Part shown: one piece after another, positions 33,499 through 42,726 of the stretch
How the letters are laid out: each line of letters begins with the position of its first letter
Position numbering within the stretch: position 1 is the first letter of the stretch
DNA from: Clostridium thermopalmarium DSM 5974
GTDB taxonomy: Bacteria; Bacillota; Clostridia; Clostridiales; Clostridiaceae
Assembly: GCF_002995795.1 (NCBI RefSeq)
Contig: NZ_PVXN01000012.1
Coordinates: forward strand, 1-64,000
Direction of reading: 5' to 3'
DNA length: 64,000 nt
The notes under the pieces: model-generated
Databases searched by the model: none
What the model was told of the DNA's origin: nothing
What the model saw: the letters and a program-made list of their open reading frames with translations, nothing else
Translations under genes and position numbers: made by a program

Positions 33499-34305
33499 AT
33501 GATAAGAAGCATATGGAATTCCAGAAGCGGTATGTCAGCTCAAATGGAAAAGATGGATATTATTTCAAACAATATAGCTAATATTAATACTGCAGGATAT
33601 AAGAAGAAAGAGATTAATTTTAGCAACTTAATGCAAGAAACATTGAAAAGAAGAGGATATCCAGTAGACGGAAATAAACAAGAAAATGCTGTTTTTACTG
33701 GAACTGGTGTTAGGGTTTCTGAGGTGCAAATGGATAATTTGCAGGGAAGTCTATTACAAACAGATAAGAATACAGACTTAGCAATAGATGGAGTTGGCAT
33801 GTTTAAAGTAATTGATCCTAATGGAAATGAAGCTTATACAAGAGCAGGAACATTTAAGATTGATAAAAATGGCACCATTGTTGACAGTAATGGAAATAGA
33901 CTTGTTATATTAGATCAAAATGGTATAAACGTGAATAACCAAAATGGAAATTTTGTGGAGAAGGACTTTATAGTAGATAATAAAGGAAATCTTATAAGTG
34001 ACAGATATAATGGTCTTAGAATACCTATATATAAAACTATAGGAAGCAATTCTATGAAAAGCATAGGAAATAATTTGTATGTTCCTGAAGTAACAGTTGA
34101 TGAAAATGGATTAGAACAACAGGCTAGAGTTATAGAAAGTGGAGATGCAGATATACTCCAAGGATTTGTTGAAAACTCAAATGTAGATTTAGGAAAAGAA
34201 ATGGCTGATATGATTATAACTCAGAGAGCATTTCAATTAAATTCATCCGCTCTTAAGACAGCAGATGAAATGTGGCAAATGGCAAATAATTTACGAAGTA
34301 GATAA
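33499..34305 (+). CDS. flgG: flagellar distal rod protein FlgG (FlhP-like)
   Basis: A 268-residue rod protein. It opens with MIRSIWNSRSGMSAQMEKMD, then SNNIANINTAGYKKKE. The core has TDLAIDGVGMFKVIDPNGNE and YTRAGTFKIDKNGTIVDSNG. The C-terminus has LQGFVENSNVDLGKEMADMI, then QRAFQLNSSALKTADEMW. It is the last gene of the flagellar operon, followed by a strong terminator. RBS AGGAGG. Confidence 0.88.
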   Translation: MIRSIWNSRSGMSAQMEKMDIISNNIANINTAGYKKKEINFSNLMQETLKRRGYPVDGNKQENAVFTGTGVRVSEVQMDNLQGSLLQTDKNTDLAIDGVGMFKVIDPNGNEAYTRAGTFKIDKNGTIVDSNGNRLVILDQNGINVNNQNGNFVEKDFIVDNKGNLISDRYNGLRIPIYKTIGSNSMKSIGNNLYVPEVTVDENGLEQQARVIESGDADILQGFVENSNVDLGKEMADMIITQRAFQLNSSALKTADEMWQMANNLRSR

Positions 34306-34347
34306 AAATTTAATCAATAAATTCATAAAAATAGAATTATTCGTTTA

Positions 34348-34399
34348 CCTTCCTACATATGATTATAGTGGACATATGTTTAGGAGGGATTTTTTATTT
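34348..34399 (+). terminator. terminator of the flagellar operon
   Basis: CCTTCCTACATATG (34348-34361) pairs with CATATGTTTAGGAGGG (34373-34388) with a small bulge, followed by ATTTTTTATTT. It closes the roughly 24 kb operon. Confidence 0.8.
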
Positions 34400-34447
34400 A
34401 AAATTTAAAGGAGTGAGTAATTTGGGATAGGGTATTTATTTGGATGT

Positions 34448-35194
34448 TTGTTAAGTATTTTATTATGGAGATTTAATAGACAAATATTCTTTAGAAACAT
34501 AGACTTAAAGTTAAGAGGCATTATAAGAGACACAAATCTTCTTCAGAGTTTATATCTTATATTTGGAATATTAATATGCTTAATTGTAGAATTAAATTTT
34601 AAAGGGCAAATATATAATGGCATAACTGCGTTTTTAGTATTAGATATAAGTAATTCTGAAAGAGAGAATTTATCTTTAAAGGAAAAAGCCGACTTTTATA
34701 ACACCATATCAAAAATAACAAGAGCAATTGTTTGCGGGTTTACAGCACCTTTATTCTATATAGTTCTATTAGGTAATTATGCTGCAATTTTATATATGAT
34801 CATTTATAATTTAAGCTTTAATAAAGATAATAAAATAGTTATAAAGGTTTGGAAAATACTTACTATAATTCCTTCTATGTTAATGCAGGGATTTTTATAC
34901 TTTATATATATTATAAGACATAAAGATTTTAAAGTGGATTTTAAAGGAGATTATTTATCTAACATATTTAGTAAACCTCTTTTGAATGTTAATATTTTGG
35001 CAGCCTACATAGAATCTGTAAACTTTTACTATTATTTTGAAGGTAAGAATAAAAAAGACTATATTAAAAGCTATGGAAGATATAAAAAAGACATAGAATA
35101 TGTGCACATTAAAGACTATATAGGGGTTGCATATACAGTATGCATGATAAATTTTATAGGATTTTTCTATTTACTACTTTTGAACTCAAATTAG
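34448..35194 (+). CDS. divergent CbiB/CobD-like membrane protein, start possibly frameshifted
   Basis: The 248-residue frame begins at TTG 34448, which lacks a good RBS. It remains open back to TAA at 34418-34420, and the added residues (GIGYLFGC) continue the membrane helix. A strong AAAGGAG followed by GTGAGTAATTTGGGATAG sits just upstream in another frame. One extra G in the TTTGGG run would join MSNLG to this helix, so a single-base deletion at about 34424-34426 is suspected. The protein has five or six membrane segments. TAPLFYIVLLGNYAAILYMI resembles the DGITAPLFFAAIGGAPLAMAY region of adenosylcobinamide-phosphate synthase (CbiB). Other CbiB motifs are weak, and no cobalamin gene is nearby, so a CbiB function is doubtful. 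Confidence 0.45.
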   Translation: MLSILLWRFNRQIFFRNIDLKLRGIIRDTNLLQSLYLIFGILICLIVELNFKGQIYNGITAFLVLDISNSERENLSLKEKADFYNTISKITRAIVCGFTAPLFYIVLLGNYAAILYMIIYNLSFNKDNKIVIKVWKILTIIPSMLMQGFLYFIYIIRHKDFKVDFKGDYLSNIFSKPLLNVNILAAYIESVNFYYYFEGKNKKDYIKSYGRYKKDIEYVHIKDYIGVAYTVCMINFIGFFYLLLLNSN

Positions 35195-35204
35195 ATTTTA
35201 AATC

Positions 35205-35246
35205 AAATAAAAATTAGGGTTTATATATAAACCCTAATTTTTATTT
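35205..35246. terminator. bidirectional terminator between convergent genes
   Basis: AAATAAAAATTAGGGTTT (35205-35222) is perfectly complementary to 35229-35246 around the loop ATATAT. It serves the membrane protein gene on the plus strand and the pyrophosphatase gene on the minus strand, whose stop codon lies in the right arm. Confidence 0.85.
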
Positions 35247-36884
35247 GCTAGCCTCTATGGCTGCTGTAAGAGGTGGGATTACTTGTTTCTTTCTTGATAA
35301 TAAGTTTGGAACATAAGCAGAATTATCTTTTAAAGTAACATTAAATGCTTTAGTTACGTACTCAGTCTTATCTCCAACAGCTATTACTTGTGAACCATTT
35401 TGAATTATATCAGTTAAAAGTAACATAAGAAGATCGAATTTTTCAGTATGGCATTTTTCTTCCATATAAGCTAACATTTCATCTTTTAGAGAATTAAATC
35501 CTTCAAGATCCATAGTACTTACTTGAGCTACTCCTATTTTATTATCTAGGAGAGTAAATACTTTGAAGTCTGTATTAAAAATCTCGTCCACACTTCTACC
35601 AGCAAAGGATGTTCCGGCTTTAAACATTTCTTTAGCATATTCTTCAGCATCAATATCAGCTATTTTTGTAAGTCTGTTCAGCATAATTCTGTCAAAGTTA
35701 GTAGCAGTTGGTGATTTAAATAAAAGGGTATCAGATATTATAGCGCTTGCTAGAAGACCAGCTGCTTGTTTTGAAGGTCTGATTCCATTTTCAAAAAATA
35801 TAGAAGCTATTATAGAAGCTGTACATCCCACAGGTTCATTTCTAAAGTATATAGGATTACCTGTTTGCAAATCAGCAATTCTATGGTGATCTATAACCTC
35901 TATTATTTCAGCATCCTCAAGCCCTTCTACGGATTGAGATATTTCATTATGGTCCACTAAAATTACTTTCTTGTTAACTTGAGATATTAAGTGATATCTT
36001 GAAATAGTACCAAGCACCTTATTATTATTATCAAGAACAGGATAATTTCTAAATCTAGTCTTAGCCATAACACTTTTTACGTCTTCAACATAGTCTGTAT
36101 CCTTAAAATGAATAATTTCCTCTGTAGTCATAACATATCTTACAGGGATACTTTGAATTATCATTCTAGCTGCTGTAAAGGAATCATAAGGGGTAGTTAT
36201 AATAGAGCAGCCTTTATTCTTAGCTTTCTCTAGTACTTCAGGGCTTATATCATGATTTCCTGTAACTATCATAAGAGAAGCTTTACCTTCTATTATAGCT
36301 TCTTGGTTATCCTCTCTATTTCCGCATATAACTATATCACCTGGTTCCATAATTTTTCTCAAGCTATTAGGTTCCATAGCAGCAACTAAAATCTTTCCTG
36401 TGTATTTTTCTAAATCTTTATTTTGATATATTGATTTACCAGCTAGGGTATCAACTATATTTTCAAAAGAGGTGTTGCTCTTAGCTAAAATATAATTATC
36501 CCATATATCCATATAGGTTGTAGTTAAGTTTGAAAGACTGACAAGTCCTATAAAGGTATCATCGTTATCTACTACAGGTAAAGTTTTTACATTATTTTTT
36601 TTCATTAAAGTCCATGCAGTTTTTAAAGAAGTTTCTGGGTATACAGGTGGGACTTTATCCATATTCAAGTCCTTAACTTGAGCTTTTAAACTTTCAACAA
36701 AACGAGGCTTTTTTACTCCAAAATAATCTAATACAAATTGAGTTTCTCTGCTCACTTCACCTATTCTAATGGGTATTGCGTTTAAACCAGCAGATTTATT
36801 CTTGAATTCTGCATAAGCAAGAGCAGAACATATTGAATCTGTATCTGGGTTTTTATGTCCTGTAATGTAAACTACATCTTTCAT
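35241..36884 (-). CDS. ppaC: manganese-dependent inorganic pyrophosphatase with CBS and DRTGG regulatory domains
   Basis: A 547-residue family II (DHH) pyrophosphatase that hydrolyses PPi to two phosphates. The N-terminal metal motif GHKNPDTDS is at residues 9-17. A regulatory insert follows: a CBS motif (about 75-120, TLPVVDNDDTFIGLVSLSNL), a DRTGG domain (about 125-240), and a second CBS motif (about 245-300). The DHH motif itself is in EVIDHHRIADL. The C-terminal DHHA2 domain closes the active site. Enzymes of this build from clostridia are inhibited by AMP and activated by diadenosine polyphosphates. RBS GGAGG on the minus strand. Confidence 0.93.
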   Translation of the reverse strand: MKDVVYITGHKNPDTDSICSALAYAEFKNKSAGLNAIPIRIGEVSRETQFVLDYFGVKKPRFVESLKAQVKDLNMDKVPPVYPETSLKTAWTLMKKNNVKTLPVVDNDDTFIGLVSLSNLTTTYMDIWDNYILAKSNTSFENIVDTLAGKSIYQNKDLEKYTGKILVAAMEPNSLRKIMEPGDIVICGNREDNQEAIIEGKASLMIVTGNHDISPEVLEKAKNKGCSIITTPYDSFTAARMIIQSIPVRYVMTTEEIIHFKDTDYVEDVKSVMAKTRFRNYPVLDNNNKVLGTISRYHLISQVNKKVILVDHNEISQSVEGLEDAEIIEVIDHHRIADLQTGNPIYFRNEPVGCTASIIASIFFENGIRPSKQAAGLLASAIISDTLLFKSPTATNFDRIMLNRLTKIADIDAEEYAKEMFKAGTSFAGRSVDEIFNTDFKVFTLLDNKIGVAQVSTMDLEGFNSLKDEMLAYMEEKCHTEKFDLLMLLLTDIIQNGSQVIAVGDKTEYVTKAFNVTLKDNSAYVPNLLSRKKQVIPPLTAAIEASK

Positions 36885-36921
36885 CTAATGTTCCTCCTAT
36901 AATAATAAAAATTACTTTACT

Positions 36922-36951
36922 ATTTTACCATAAAACCAGTATATTTTATAA
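36922..36951 (-). promoter_or_regulatory. candidate promoter of the pyrophosphatase gene
   Basis: On the minus strand TTATAA (36951-36946), an 18-base spacer ending TGG, then TAAAAT (36927-36922). The extended -10 element TGGTAAAAT compensates for a poor -35. Confidence 0.4.
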
Positions 36952-36981
36952 TTTTTTAAAAAAATATATTTTTTTCATAAG

Positions 36982-37009
36982 TTGCTAGGTAACATTCATA
37001 TATTATTCT
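36982..37009 (+). promoter_or_regulatory. candidate promoter of the Ca2+ ATPase gene
   Basis: TTGCTA (36982-36987), a 16-base spacer, TATTCT (37004-37009), about 57 bases before the ATG. It is a plausible sigma-A promoter divergent from that of the pyrophosphatase. Confidence 0.45.
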
Positions 37010-37065
37010 AGGGGTGCAAAGAATTGGATAATTAAATGGTGTCTTAAAATGATAGGGGGAAGAAC

Positions 37066-39612
37066 ATGGTTAGTGAAAAAAATATGATAAGAGGTCTTAC
37101 AAATGCAGAAGCCGAAAAAAGATTAAAGGAGTATGGGCTAAATGCACTACAGAAAAAAAAGAAACTTTCACCTATAAAAATATTTTTAGAACAATTTAAT
37201 GATTTCATAATTTGGGTATTACTAGCAGCTACTATATTGTCAGCTCTTATAGGAGAGGAAGCAGATGCTATAACTATAATCATTATAGTCATTATGAATG
37301 CTATTTTAGGTTTTATTCAGGAATTTAGAACTGAGAAATCTTTAGAAGCATTAAAAAGTCTTGCAGCACCTACAGCAAAAATAATTAGAAATGGTGAAAT
37401 AAAAGTAATCAATGCAGAATTTTTGGTTCCAGGAGATTTAGTAATTTTAGAAAGTGGAGATAGAGTACCGGCAGACTGCATACTTCTTGAGGGAAATAAT
37501 ATTCTTGCAGATGAATCTTTGCTTACTGGAGAGTCTGTAGGAGTAGAAAAGAGTTTGAATAATAAAAATAATAGCGTCTATATGGGAACCATAATACTTA
37601 GAGGAAAAGGAAAAGCGCGAGTGGTTAAGACTGGAATGCAAACTGAAATGGGCAAAATAGCTAATATGCTAGACAGCATAGAAACTGAAAAGTCTCCTTT
37701 AAAGAAAAAGCTAACTTCCCTAGGTAAAGTAATGGTTGTAGTATGTATAGCTATTTGTGCTCTGGTGACTTTACTTGGAATTGCTAGAGGACAGGATAAG
37801 TATCAAATGTTTTTGCTCGGAGTAAGCTTGGCAGTTGCTGCGATTCCAGAGGGAATGGCTGCTATAGTTACAGTGGCTCTAGCCTTAGGTGTTTCTAGAA
37901 TGCTAAAAAGAAATGCTCTTGTAAGAAAACTTCCTGCTGTAGAAACTTTAGGATGTACATCAATAATATGTAGTGATAAGACAGGGACTCTTACACAAAA
38001 TAATATGACCGTAGAAAAAATATATTATAATAATAAGCTTTATGATATTAAAGAAAAAAATGAGACAAACTTTGAAATTCTAAAAAAGGCTTTTGTATAT
38101 TGTAATGATTGTGGGTATGATTTTAGTCAAAAGGATTTTGAAAAATCACTGCTTGGTGATCCAACGGAAACAGCGTTAATAAAAGCTTTTTTTAATAAAA
38201 GTAGTGATATAAAAGAATTTTTAAGCAAGGGAAAGAGAATTTATGATATACCTTTTGATTCTAATAGAAAAATGATGTCTGTAATAATAGAAGAAGGAAT
38301 AAAAAAGAGATGCTATGTTAAAGGGGCTCCAGAGAGAGTAATAGAAAGATGTAACTATATTTTGATAAATAATGAAGTAGTTCCTTTTAAATGGGAATAT
38401 AAAAATAGGGTCATAAAGCAAGTTGAAGAAATGTCTTACAATGCTTTAAGATGTATAGCTGCTGCTTATAAGGACTCAGATATATCTAAAGGAAGTAATT
38501 TAGAGAATAATTTAATCTTTATAGGGGTAGCAGGCATGAAAGATCCTCCAAGGAGAGAGGCAAAGGATGCTGTATTAAAGTGTAAAATGGCTGGAATAAG
38601 ACCAGTTATGATTACAGGAGATCATAAAAACACTGCTTATGCTATTGCAAAAGAATTAGGTATATGTAAAAGAGAAGAAGAAGTAATTACAGGAGAAGAA
38701 TTAGACAAGTTATCTGAAAAAGAACTGAATAATAGAATAGATAAACTCTTTGTATTTGCAAGGGTTAGTCCTAAACATAAATTGAGAATTGTAAAGGCAT
38801 TTAAGAAAAAAAATAACATAGTAGCCATGACTGGCGATGGAGTAAATGATGCTCCGGCTGTAAAGGAAGCAGATATAGGTATATCTATGGGAATATCAGG
38901 AACAGATGTTACTAAGGAAGCTTCATCTATGATATTATTAGATGATAATTTTGCTACTATAGTTTCAGCTGTGGAAGAGGGACGAATTATATATGACAAT
39001 ATAAGAAAATTTATAAGATATTTGCTATCCTGCAATTTAGGAGAAGTTCTTACAATGTTTTTAGCATCCTTATTCTATTTAGAAACACCTCTTCTTCCGA
39101 TACAAATATTACTTGTAAATTTAGCCACTGATGGACTTCCGGCTATAGCTCTTGGAGTAGATCCTCCTGATAAAGATATAATGCTTCAAAGGCCAAGAGC
39201 AAAAGATGAAAGTGTGTTTGCAAGGGGATTAAAGGAGAAAATTTTGCTAAGAGGAAGCTTAATAGGAGTATGCACAATATTAGCTTTCCTAACAGGAAAA
39301 TACTATGGTATGAATCTAAATGCTTGTAGAACTTTAGCACTAGGAACATTAATAATGTCACAGCTAATTCATGTATTTGAATGCAGATCTGAAAAACACT
39401 CTATCTTTGAAATTAAGTTATTTACAAATATATACCTTGTAGGAGCTGTTTTAGTATCAGTTTGTATGCTTTTGGCTATAATATATGTGCCATTTTTGAG
39501 AAACATATTTCATACAGTGGCTTTAAATTTAGGACAATGGGCTATAATCTTATTTTACTCAGGAACTATTTCATTTATAAACAGTCTATATTTATTTATG
39601 AGAAAAAGATAA
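37066..39612 (+). CDS. P2A-type calcium-transporting ATPase
   Basis: An 848-residue P-type ATPase. In order: N-terminal cation-ATPase region (LTNAEAEKRLKEYGLNAL); helices M1-M2 (about 48-85); actuator domain with DESLLTGES; helices M3-M4 with the ion-site sequence IPEGMAAIVTVALALGV; phosphorylation motif DKTGTLT with the acceptor Asp304; nucleotide-binding KGAPERV; hinge GDGVNDAPAV; and six C-terminal helices. PEGM/L in M4 and the overall build fit Ca2+ export pumps of the SERCA/PMR1 type, although substrate specificity is inferred. It is monocistronic, with GGGGGAAG before the ATG. Confidence 0.88.
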   Translation: MVSEKNMIRGLTNAEAEKRLKEYGLNALQKKKKLSPIKIFLEQFNDFIIWVLLAATILSALIGEEADAITIIIIVIMNAILGFIQEFRTEKSLEALKSLAAPTAKIIRNGEIKVINAEFLVPGDLVILESGDRVPADCILLEGNNILADESLLTGESVGVEKSLNNKNNSVYMGTIILRGKGKARVVKTGMQTEMGKIANMLDSIETEKSPLKKKLTSLGKVMVVVCIAICALVTLLGIARGQDKYQMFLLGVSLAVAAIPEGMAAIVTVALALGVSRMLKRNALVRKLPAVETLGCTSIICSDKTGTLTQNNMTVEKIYYNNKLYDIKEKNETNFEILKKAFVYCNDCGYDFSQKDFEKSLLGDPTETALIKAFFNKSSDIKEFLSKGKRIYDIPFDSNRKMMSVIIEEGIKKRCYVKGAPERVIERCNYILINNEVVPFKWEYKNRVIKQVEEMSYNALRCIAAAYKDSDISKGSNLENNLIFIGVAGMKDPPRREAKDAVLKCKMAGIRPVMITGDHKNTAYAIAKELGICKREEEVITGEELDKLSEKELNNRIDKLFVFARVSPKHKLRIVKAFKKKNNIVAMTGDGVNDAPAVKEADIGISMGISGTDVTKEASSMILLDDNFATIVSAVEEGRIIYDNIRKFIRYLLSCNLGEVLTMFLASLFYLETPLLPIQILLVNLATDGLPAIALGVDPPDKDIMLQRPRAKDESVFARGLKEKILLRGSLIGVCTILAFLTGKYYGMNLNACRTLALGTLIMSQLIHVFECRSEKHSIFEIKLFTNIYLVGAVLVSVCMLLAIIYVPFLRNIFHTVALNLGQWAIILFYSGTISFINSLYLFMRKR

Positions 39613-39641
39613 AAACGTTGACGAAGGCCAACGTTTTTATC
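39608..39641. terminator. bidirectional terminator
   Basis: GATAAAAACGTTG (39608-39620) pairs perfectly with CAACGTTTTTATC (39629-39641) around an 8-base loop. A and T runs flank both sides. It lies between the ATPase gene and the convergent unknown gene. Confidence 0.85.
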
Positions 39642-40050
39642 TATATTTTATTTTTTGAGCCTGCTGGATTTTTTTAATGGCATCTCCTTCAATAGGAACT
39701 AATTGACCTTTAGTAGTCATATTCAATATATTAAGAATTTTAATGGTTTCTCTGTCGCTTTTACCTTTTTTACCTTTTAGTCCTTGGATTATTAAAGAAT
39801 GACCTTGAGCTATTGTCATGAATTTTGGCTTTTTAAACCATCTATTTGTTTTATAGTAACATTTAATTATATTTTTACTTCTATCAGGTTTAATTAATAT
39901 AGATACTACTAATTTATGAAAAATTCCTAATATGGATTTTTCCTGAATTTTTATTGACATGACCTTACCTTGAGCTTGAGTAATTCTATCACCATATTTT
40001 CTTAAGTAATTTTTAGTATAATTTTCAGCTAATTTTTCTCTAAAACCCAT
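39637..40050 (-). CDS. unknown 137-residue basic protein
   Basis: I do not recognise this protein. It is highly basic (many Lys and Arg), with no signal peptide or membrane helix. An N-terminal helical region (LAENYTKNYLRKYGDRITQA) is followed by a beta-rich core (GKVMSIKIQEK, VVSILIKPDRS, FMTIAQGHSLIIQGLKGKKG). The C-terminus is GDAIKKIQQAQKIKYR. The charge and small beta core would suit nucleic-acid binding, but that is a guess. The start is firm: AAAGGAG lies 8 bases upstream on the minus strand, and a promoter is found behind it. Confidence 0.75.
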   Translation of the reverse strand: MGFREKLAENYTKNYLRKYGDRITQAQGKVMSIKIQEKSILGIFHKLVVSILIKPDRSKNIIKCYYKTNRWFKKPKFMTIAQGHSLIIQGLKGKKGKSDRETIKILNILNMTTKGQLVPIEGDAIKKIQQAQKIKYR

Positions 40051-40122
40051 ATAAATAACTCCTTTACAAATGATTTCTATGTTTCTATGAATGAATTAAA
40101 AGAACTATTATAACTAGACTTT

Positions 40123-40151
40123 ATTATATCATAGTATTATTTTTTTTAAAA
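40123..40151 (-). promoter_or_regulatory. promoter of the unknown basic protein gene
   Basis: On the minus strand TTTTAA (40151-40146), 17 bases, TATAAT (40128-40123), with TGA before the -10 forming an extended element. The rest of the 258-base gap to the Lon-like gene is AT-rich with no other clear signal. Confidence 0.5.
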
Positions 40152-40308
40152 CAATTAATTATAGCTTAACCCAATATGAGCAAATACATACAGAATTCTC
40201 TAATATATTAAGAATGTAATAATTAATTAAATATTTATATCAATTTTGTTCCTAAATTAATAAATATAGAATATTAATATAGTAAGTGTGATGAAAGGGA
40301 GGGATAGA

Positions 40309-42606
40309 ATGATGGAGTTATCATCCCAAGATGTTATATATAATATTGATTTTAAAGATATTGACTTAAGAGAAGATAAACTTGATTTACCTGAATATAA
40401 ATGGGAGGTTTATGAAAATATTAGGACAGCTTTAGAGATAGAAGATGAGGGATATAATGTTTATTTAATAGATGATTTTTCTAAAGTAAAATTAAAAAAT
40501 CTTAAAGAGTATATAGAAGAAATTCTTAAAAATAGAGATAAACCCAAAGATATATGCTATGTAATAAAAGAAGATCCAGAAAAGCCTTATCCTCTATATA
40601 TATCAAACGGAAAAGGACACTTATTCAAAAAAACTATAGAAGAAATTCAAAATTTTTATTTTAAATCTATATATGAATTTTATAATAGTTCTACAAATAA
40701 AAAGAAAGAAGAGATAATTGAAAATATACAAAAAAAGAGAAGCGAACTTATAAACGAACTTATGAGTAACGCTCATAAACAGGGATTTGATTTAAGATCA
40801 ACAACTAGAGGATTTACATTTATTCCAATAACTAATGGAGAAATTATGACTGAAAAAGAATATGATGCTCTTGAACCTAAAAGTAAAGAAGAAATATTAA
40901 AGAAGGTTAATGATCTTAAAATAAAATCTGCAGAAATACTAGATTCATTAAAAAATATAGAAACAGTAGAAGTAGAAAAGATAAAAAAAATAATGAATGA
41001 GTTTTTAAAAGAACAATCAAATAGAATAAAGGAAAAGTACAGAAAAGAGTTTTATGAAGATGAAGAAGTAGTAAAATTTCTAGATGAAATGTGTGAAGAA
41101 ATAGAGAATGATGCATGTCATAATTATTCAATGATATATGAAGATGATGAAGATAAAATAAATGAGATAATTATGAGATATGATGTTAATATTCTTGTCG
41201 ATAACAGCAAGTATGATAAACCAAGAGTTATATTTGAAGAGGATCCTAATGTAATAAATTTATTAGGAAACATAGAATATAAAAATCAAAACGGAACTTA
41301 CGTTACAGATTTATCTTTAATTAAAGGAGGAAGTGTTCTTAAAGCTAATGAAGGATGCCTTATAATCAGAGCCAATAGTCTTTTATCTAATCCAACAGCC
41401 TATTATAATTTAAAAAAGACTATTATGAGTGGAAAACTTAATTTTAATTACAATAGAGGATATGCAGAACTAATATCTTTAAGTAGCTTAGATCCAGAAC
41501 CTATTAAATTAAAACAAAAGATAATTATGATTGGAGATTATGAAACCTATGATATTTTATTTAACTATGATGAAGATTTTAAAAAGATATTCAAAATTAA
41601 AGCTCAATATAATCCTATAGTTAATATTGACCATGATACAAAGTTTTCATTAATAAACAACATTAATAGGTTATGTGATGGTGGAAGATTGAAGAAATTA
41701 GATGAAGAGGCTATAAAAGAAGTTGCTAAATATTTATCTCGAAAGGCTGAAAATAGAAATAAATTTTATATAGATAATGATGAAATAAGGAGAATTATTA
41801 CTATATGTAGTAATAAAGTAGAAAGAGAAGGAAAAGAAATTATTACTAAAGATGATATAATTAAAATAATATATAAAGAAGATTTAATAGAAAAAGAAAT
41901 AAGAGAGTATTATGAAGAAAAAAAAATACTTTTAAGTGTAAAAGGTAAGCGAATAGGACAGATAAATGGCCTTTCTGTAGTTAGTACAGGATACCTGAGC
42001 TTTGGAAAGCCTATAAGAATAACCTGCTCTTGTTGTAAAGGAGAAGGAGAGATAATAGATGTACAAAAGCAAAGCGATTTAAGTGGAAACATTCATAGTA
42101 AGGCAGTAAATATTTTAAAGGGATATATTAATGAGATATTGGGAAGATATGATAAGTTACCGGTTAATTTTCATTTAAGTTTCGAACAGATATATGGGAA
42201 AATAGATGGGGATAGTGCTTCTGTAGCTGAGTTAATTAGTATGATTTCTGCTTTGAGCAATATGCCAATAAAACAGAACATTGCAGTTACTGGATCTATA
42301 AATCAATTTGGAGATGTTCAAGCAATAGGTGGAGTTAACGAAAAAATTGAGGGGTTTTTTAAAGTGTGTAAGGTTGTAGATTCAATTGAAGGCAAAGGAG
42401 CATTGATTCCATATTCTAATAAAATGGACTTAATTCTAAACGATGAAGTAGAAAATGCTATAAAAGATGGAAAATTTCACATATACACTATGAATACAGT
42501 AAAGGATGCTATAAATATTTTAATGGGAGACTATGATGAAGTGATGAATAATGTAAAAAAGGAACTTAAGAAATACGGAAAGAAAGGAAAAACATTTAGC
42601 AGATAA
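40309..42606 (+). CDS. Lon-family (LonB-like) protease with decayed AAA motifs
   Basis: A 765-residue protein; ATG 40309 (or the adjacent 40312) follows GGGAGGG. The C-terminal S16 protease domain (about 560-750) is intact. The catalytic dyad is Ser636 in IDGDSASVAELI and Lys679 in GGVNEKIEGF, 43 residues apart as in Escherichia coli Lon. The N-terminal two-thirds align in pattern with the AAA_32/LonB region, but the P-loop position (residues 54-61) reads IDDFSKVK where GPPGTGKT is expected. The Walker B strand reads EGCLIIRAN where GGYLILDAD is expected. ATP hydrolysis therefore looks lost, while proteolysis is kept. The middle is Lys/Glu-rich and coiled. It stands alone, with no partner gene. 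Confidence 0.85.
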   Translation: MMELSSQDVIYNIDFKDIDLREDKLDLPEYKWEVYENIRTALEIEDEGYNVYLIDDFSKVKLKNLKEYIEEILKNRDKPKDICYVIKEDPEKPYPLYISNGKGHLFKKTIEEIQNFYFKSIYEFYNSSTNKKKEEIIENIQKKRSELINELMSNAHKQGFDLRSTTRGFTFIPITNGEIMTEKEYDALEPKSKEEILKKVNDLKIKSAEILDSLKNIETVEVEKIKKIMNEFLKEQSNRIKEKYRKEFYEDEEVVKFLDEMCEEIENDACHNYSMIYEDDEDKINEIIMRYDVNILVDNSKYDKPRVIFEEDPNVINLLGNIEYKNQNGTYVTDLSLIKGGSVLKANEGCLIIRANSLLSNPTAYYNLKKTIMSGKLNFNYNRGYAELISLSSLDPEPIKLKQKIIMIGDYETYDILFNYDEDFKKIFKIKAQYNPIVNIDHDTKFSLINNINRLCDGGRLKKLDEEAIKEVAKYLSRKAENRNKFYIDNDEIRRIITICSNKVEREGKEIITKDDIIKIIYKEDLIEKEIREYYEEKKILLSVKGKRIGQINGLSVVSTGYLSFGKPIRITCSCCKGEGEIIDVQKQSDLSGNIHSKAVNILKGYINEILGRYDKLPVNFHLSFEQIYGKIDGDSASVAELISMISALSNMPIKQNIAVTGSINQFGDVQAIGGVNEKIEGFFKVCKVVDSIEGKGALIPYSNKMDLILNDEVENAIKDGKFHIYTMNTVKDAINILMGDYDEVMNNVKKELKKYGKKGKTFSR

Positions 42607-42675
42607 AGTTAAAACGTAACAAATTAGAGGTTAGCAAATTGAAAGTCAGAATTTTTAGGGTAGAATTTAAAGGTT

Positions 42676-42717
42676 AAAGTGTAAAGTAAAAAGCTATAGC
42701 TTTTTACTTTACACTTT
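42676..42717. terminator. 42-base perfect palindromic terminator
   Basis: The 21 bases at 42676-42696 are the exact reverse complement of 42697-42717. The centre is AAAAAGCTATAGCTTTTT, and T-rich DNA follows on both strands. It separates the Lon-like gene from the convergent ychF. Confidence 0.85.
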
Positions 42718-42726
42718 TAAGCTTTT

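Noticed and set aside
39462-39677. 71-codon plus-strand frame across the end of the Ca2+ ATPase gene
   Set aside because: It runs through the ATPase coding sequence and the bidirectional terminator and has no RBS.
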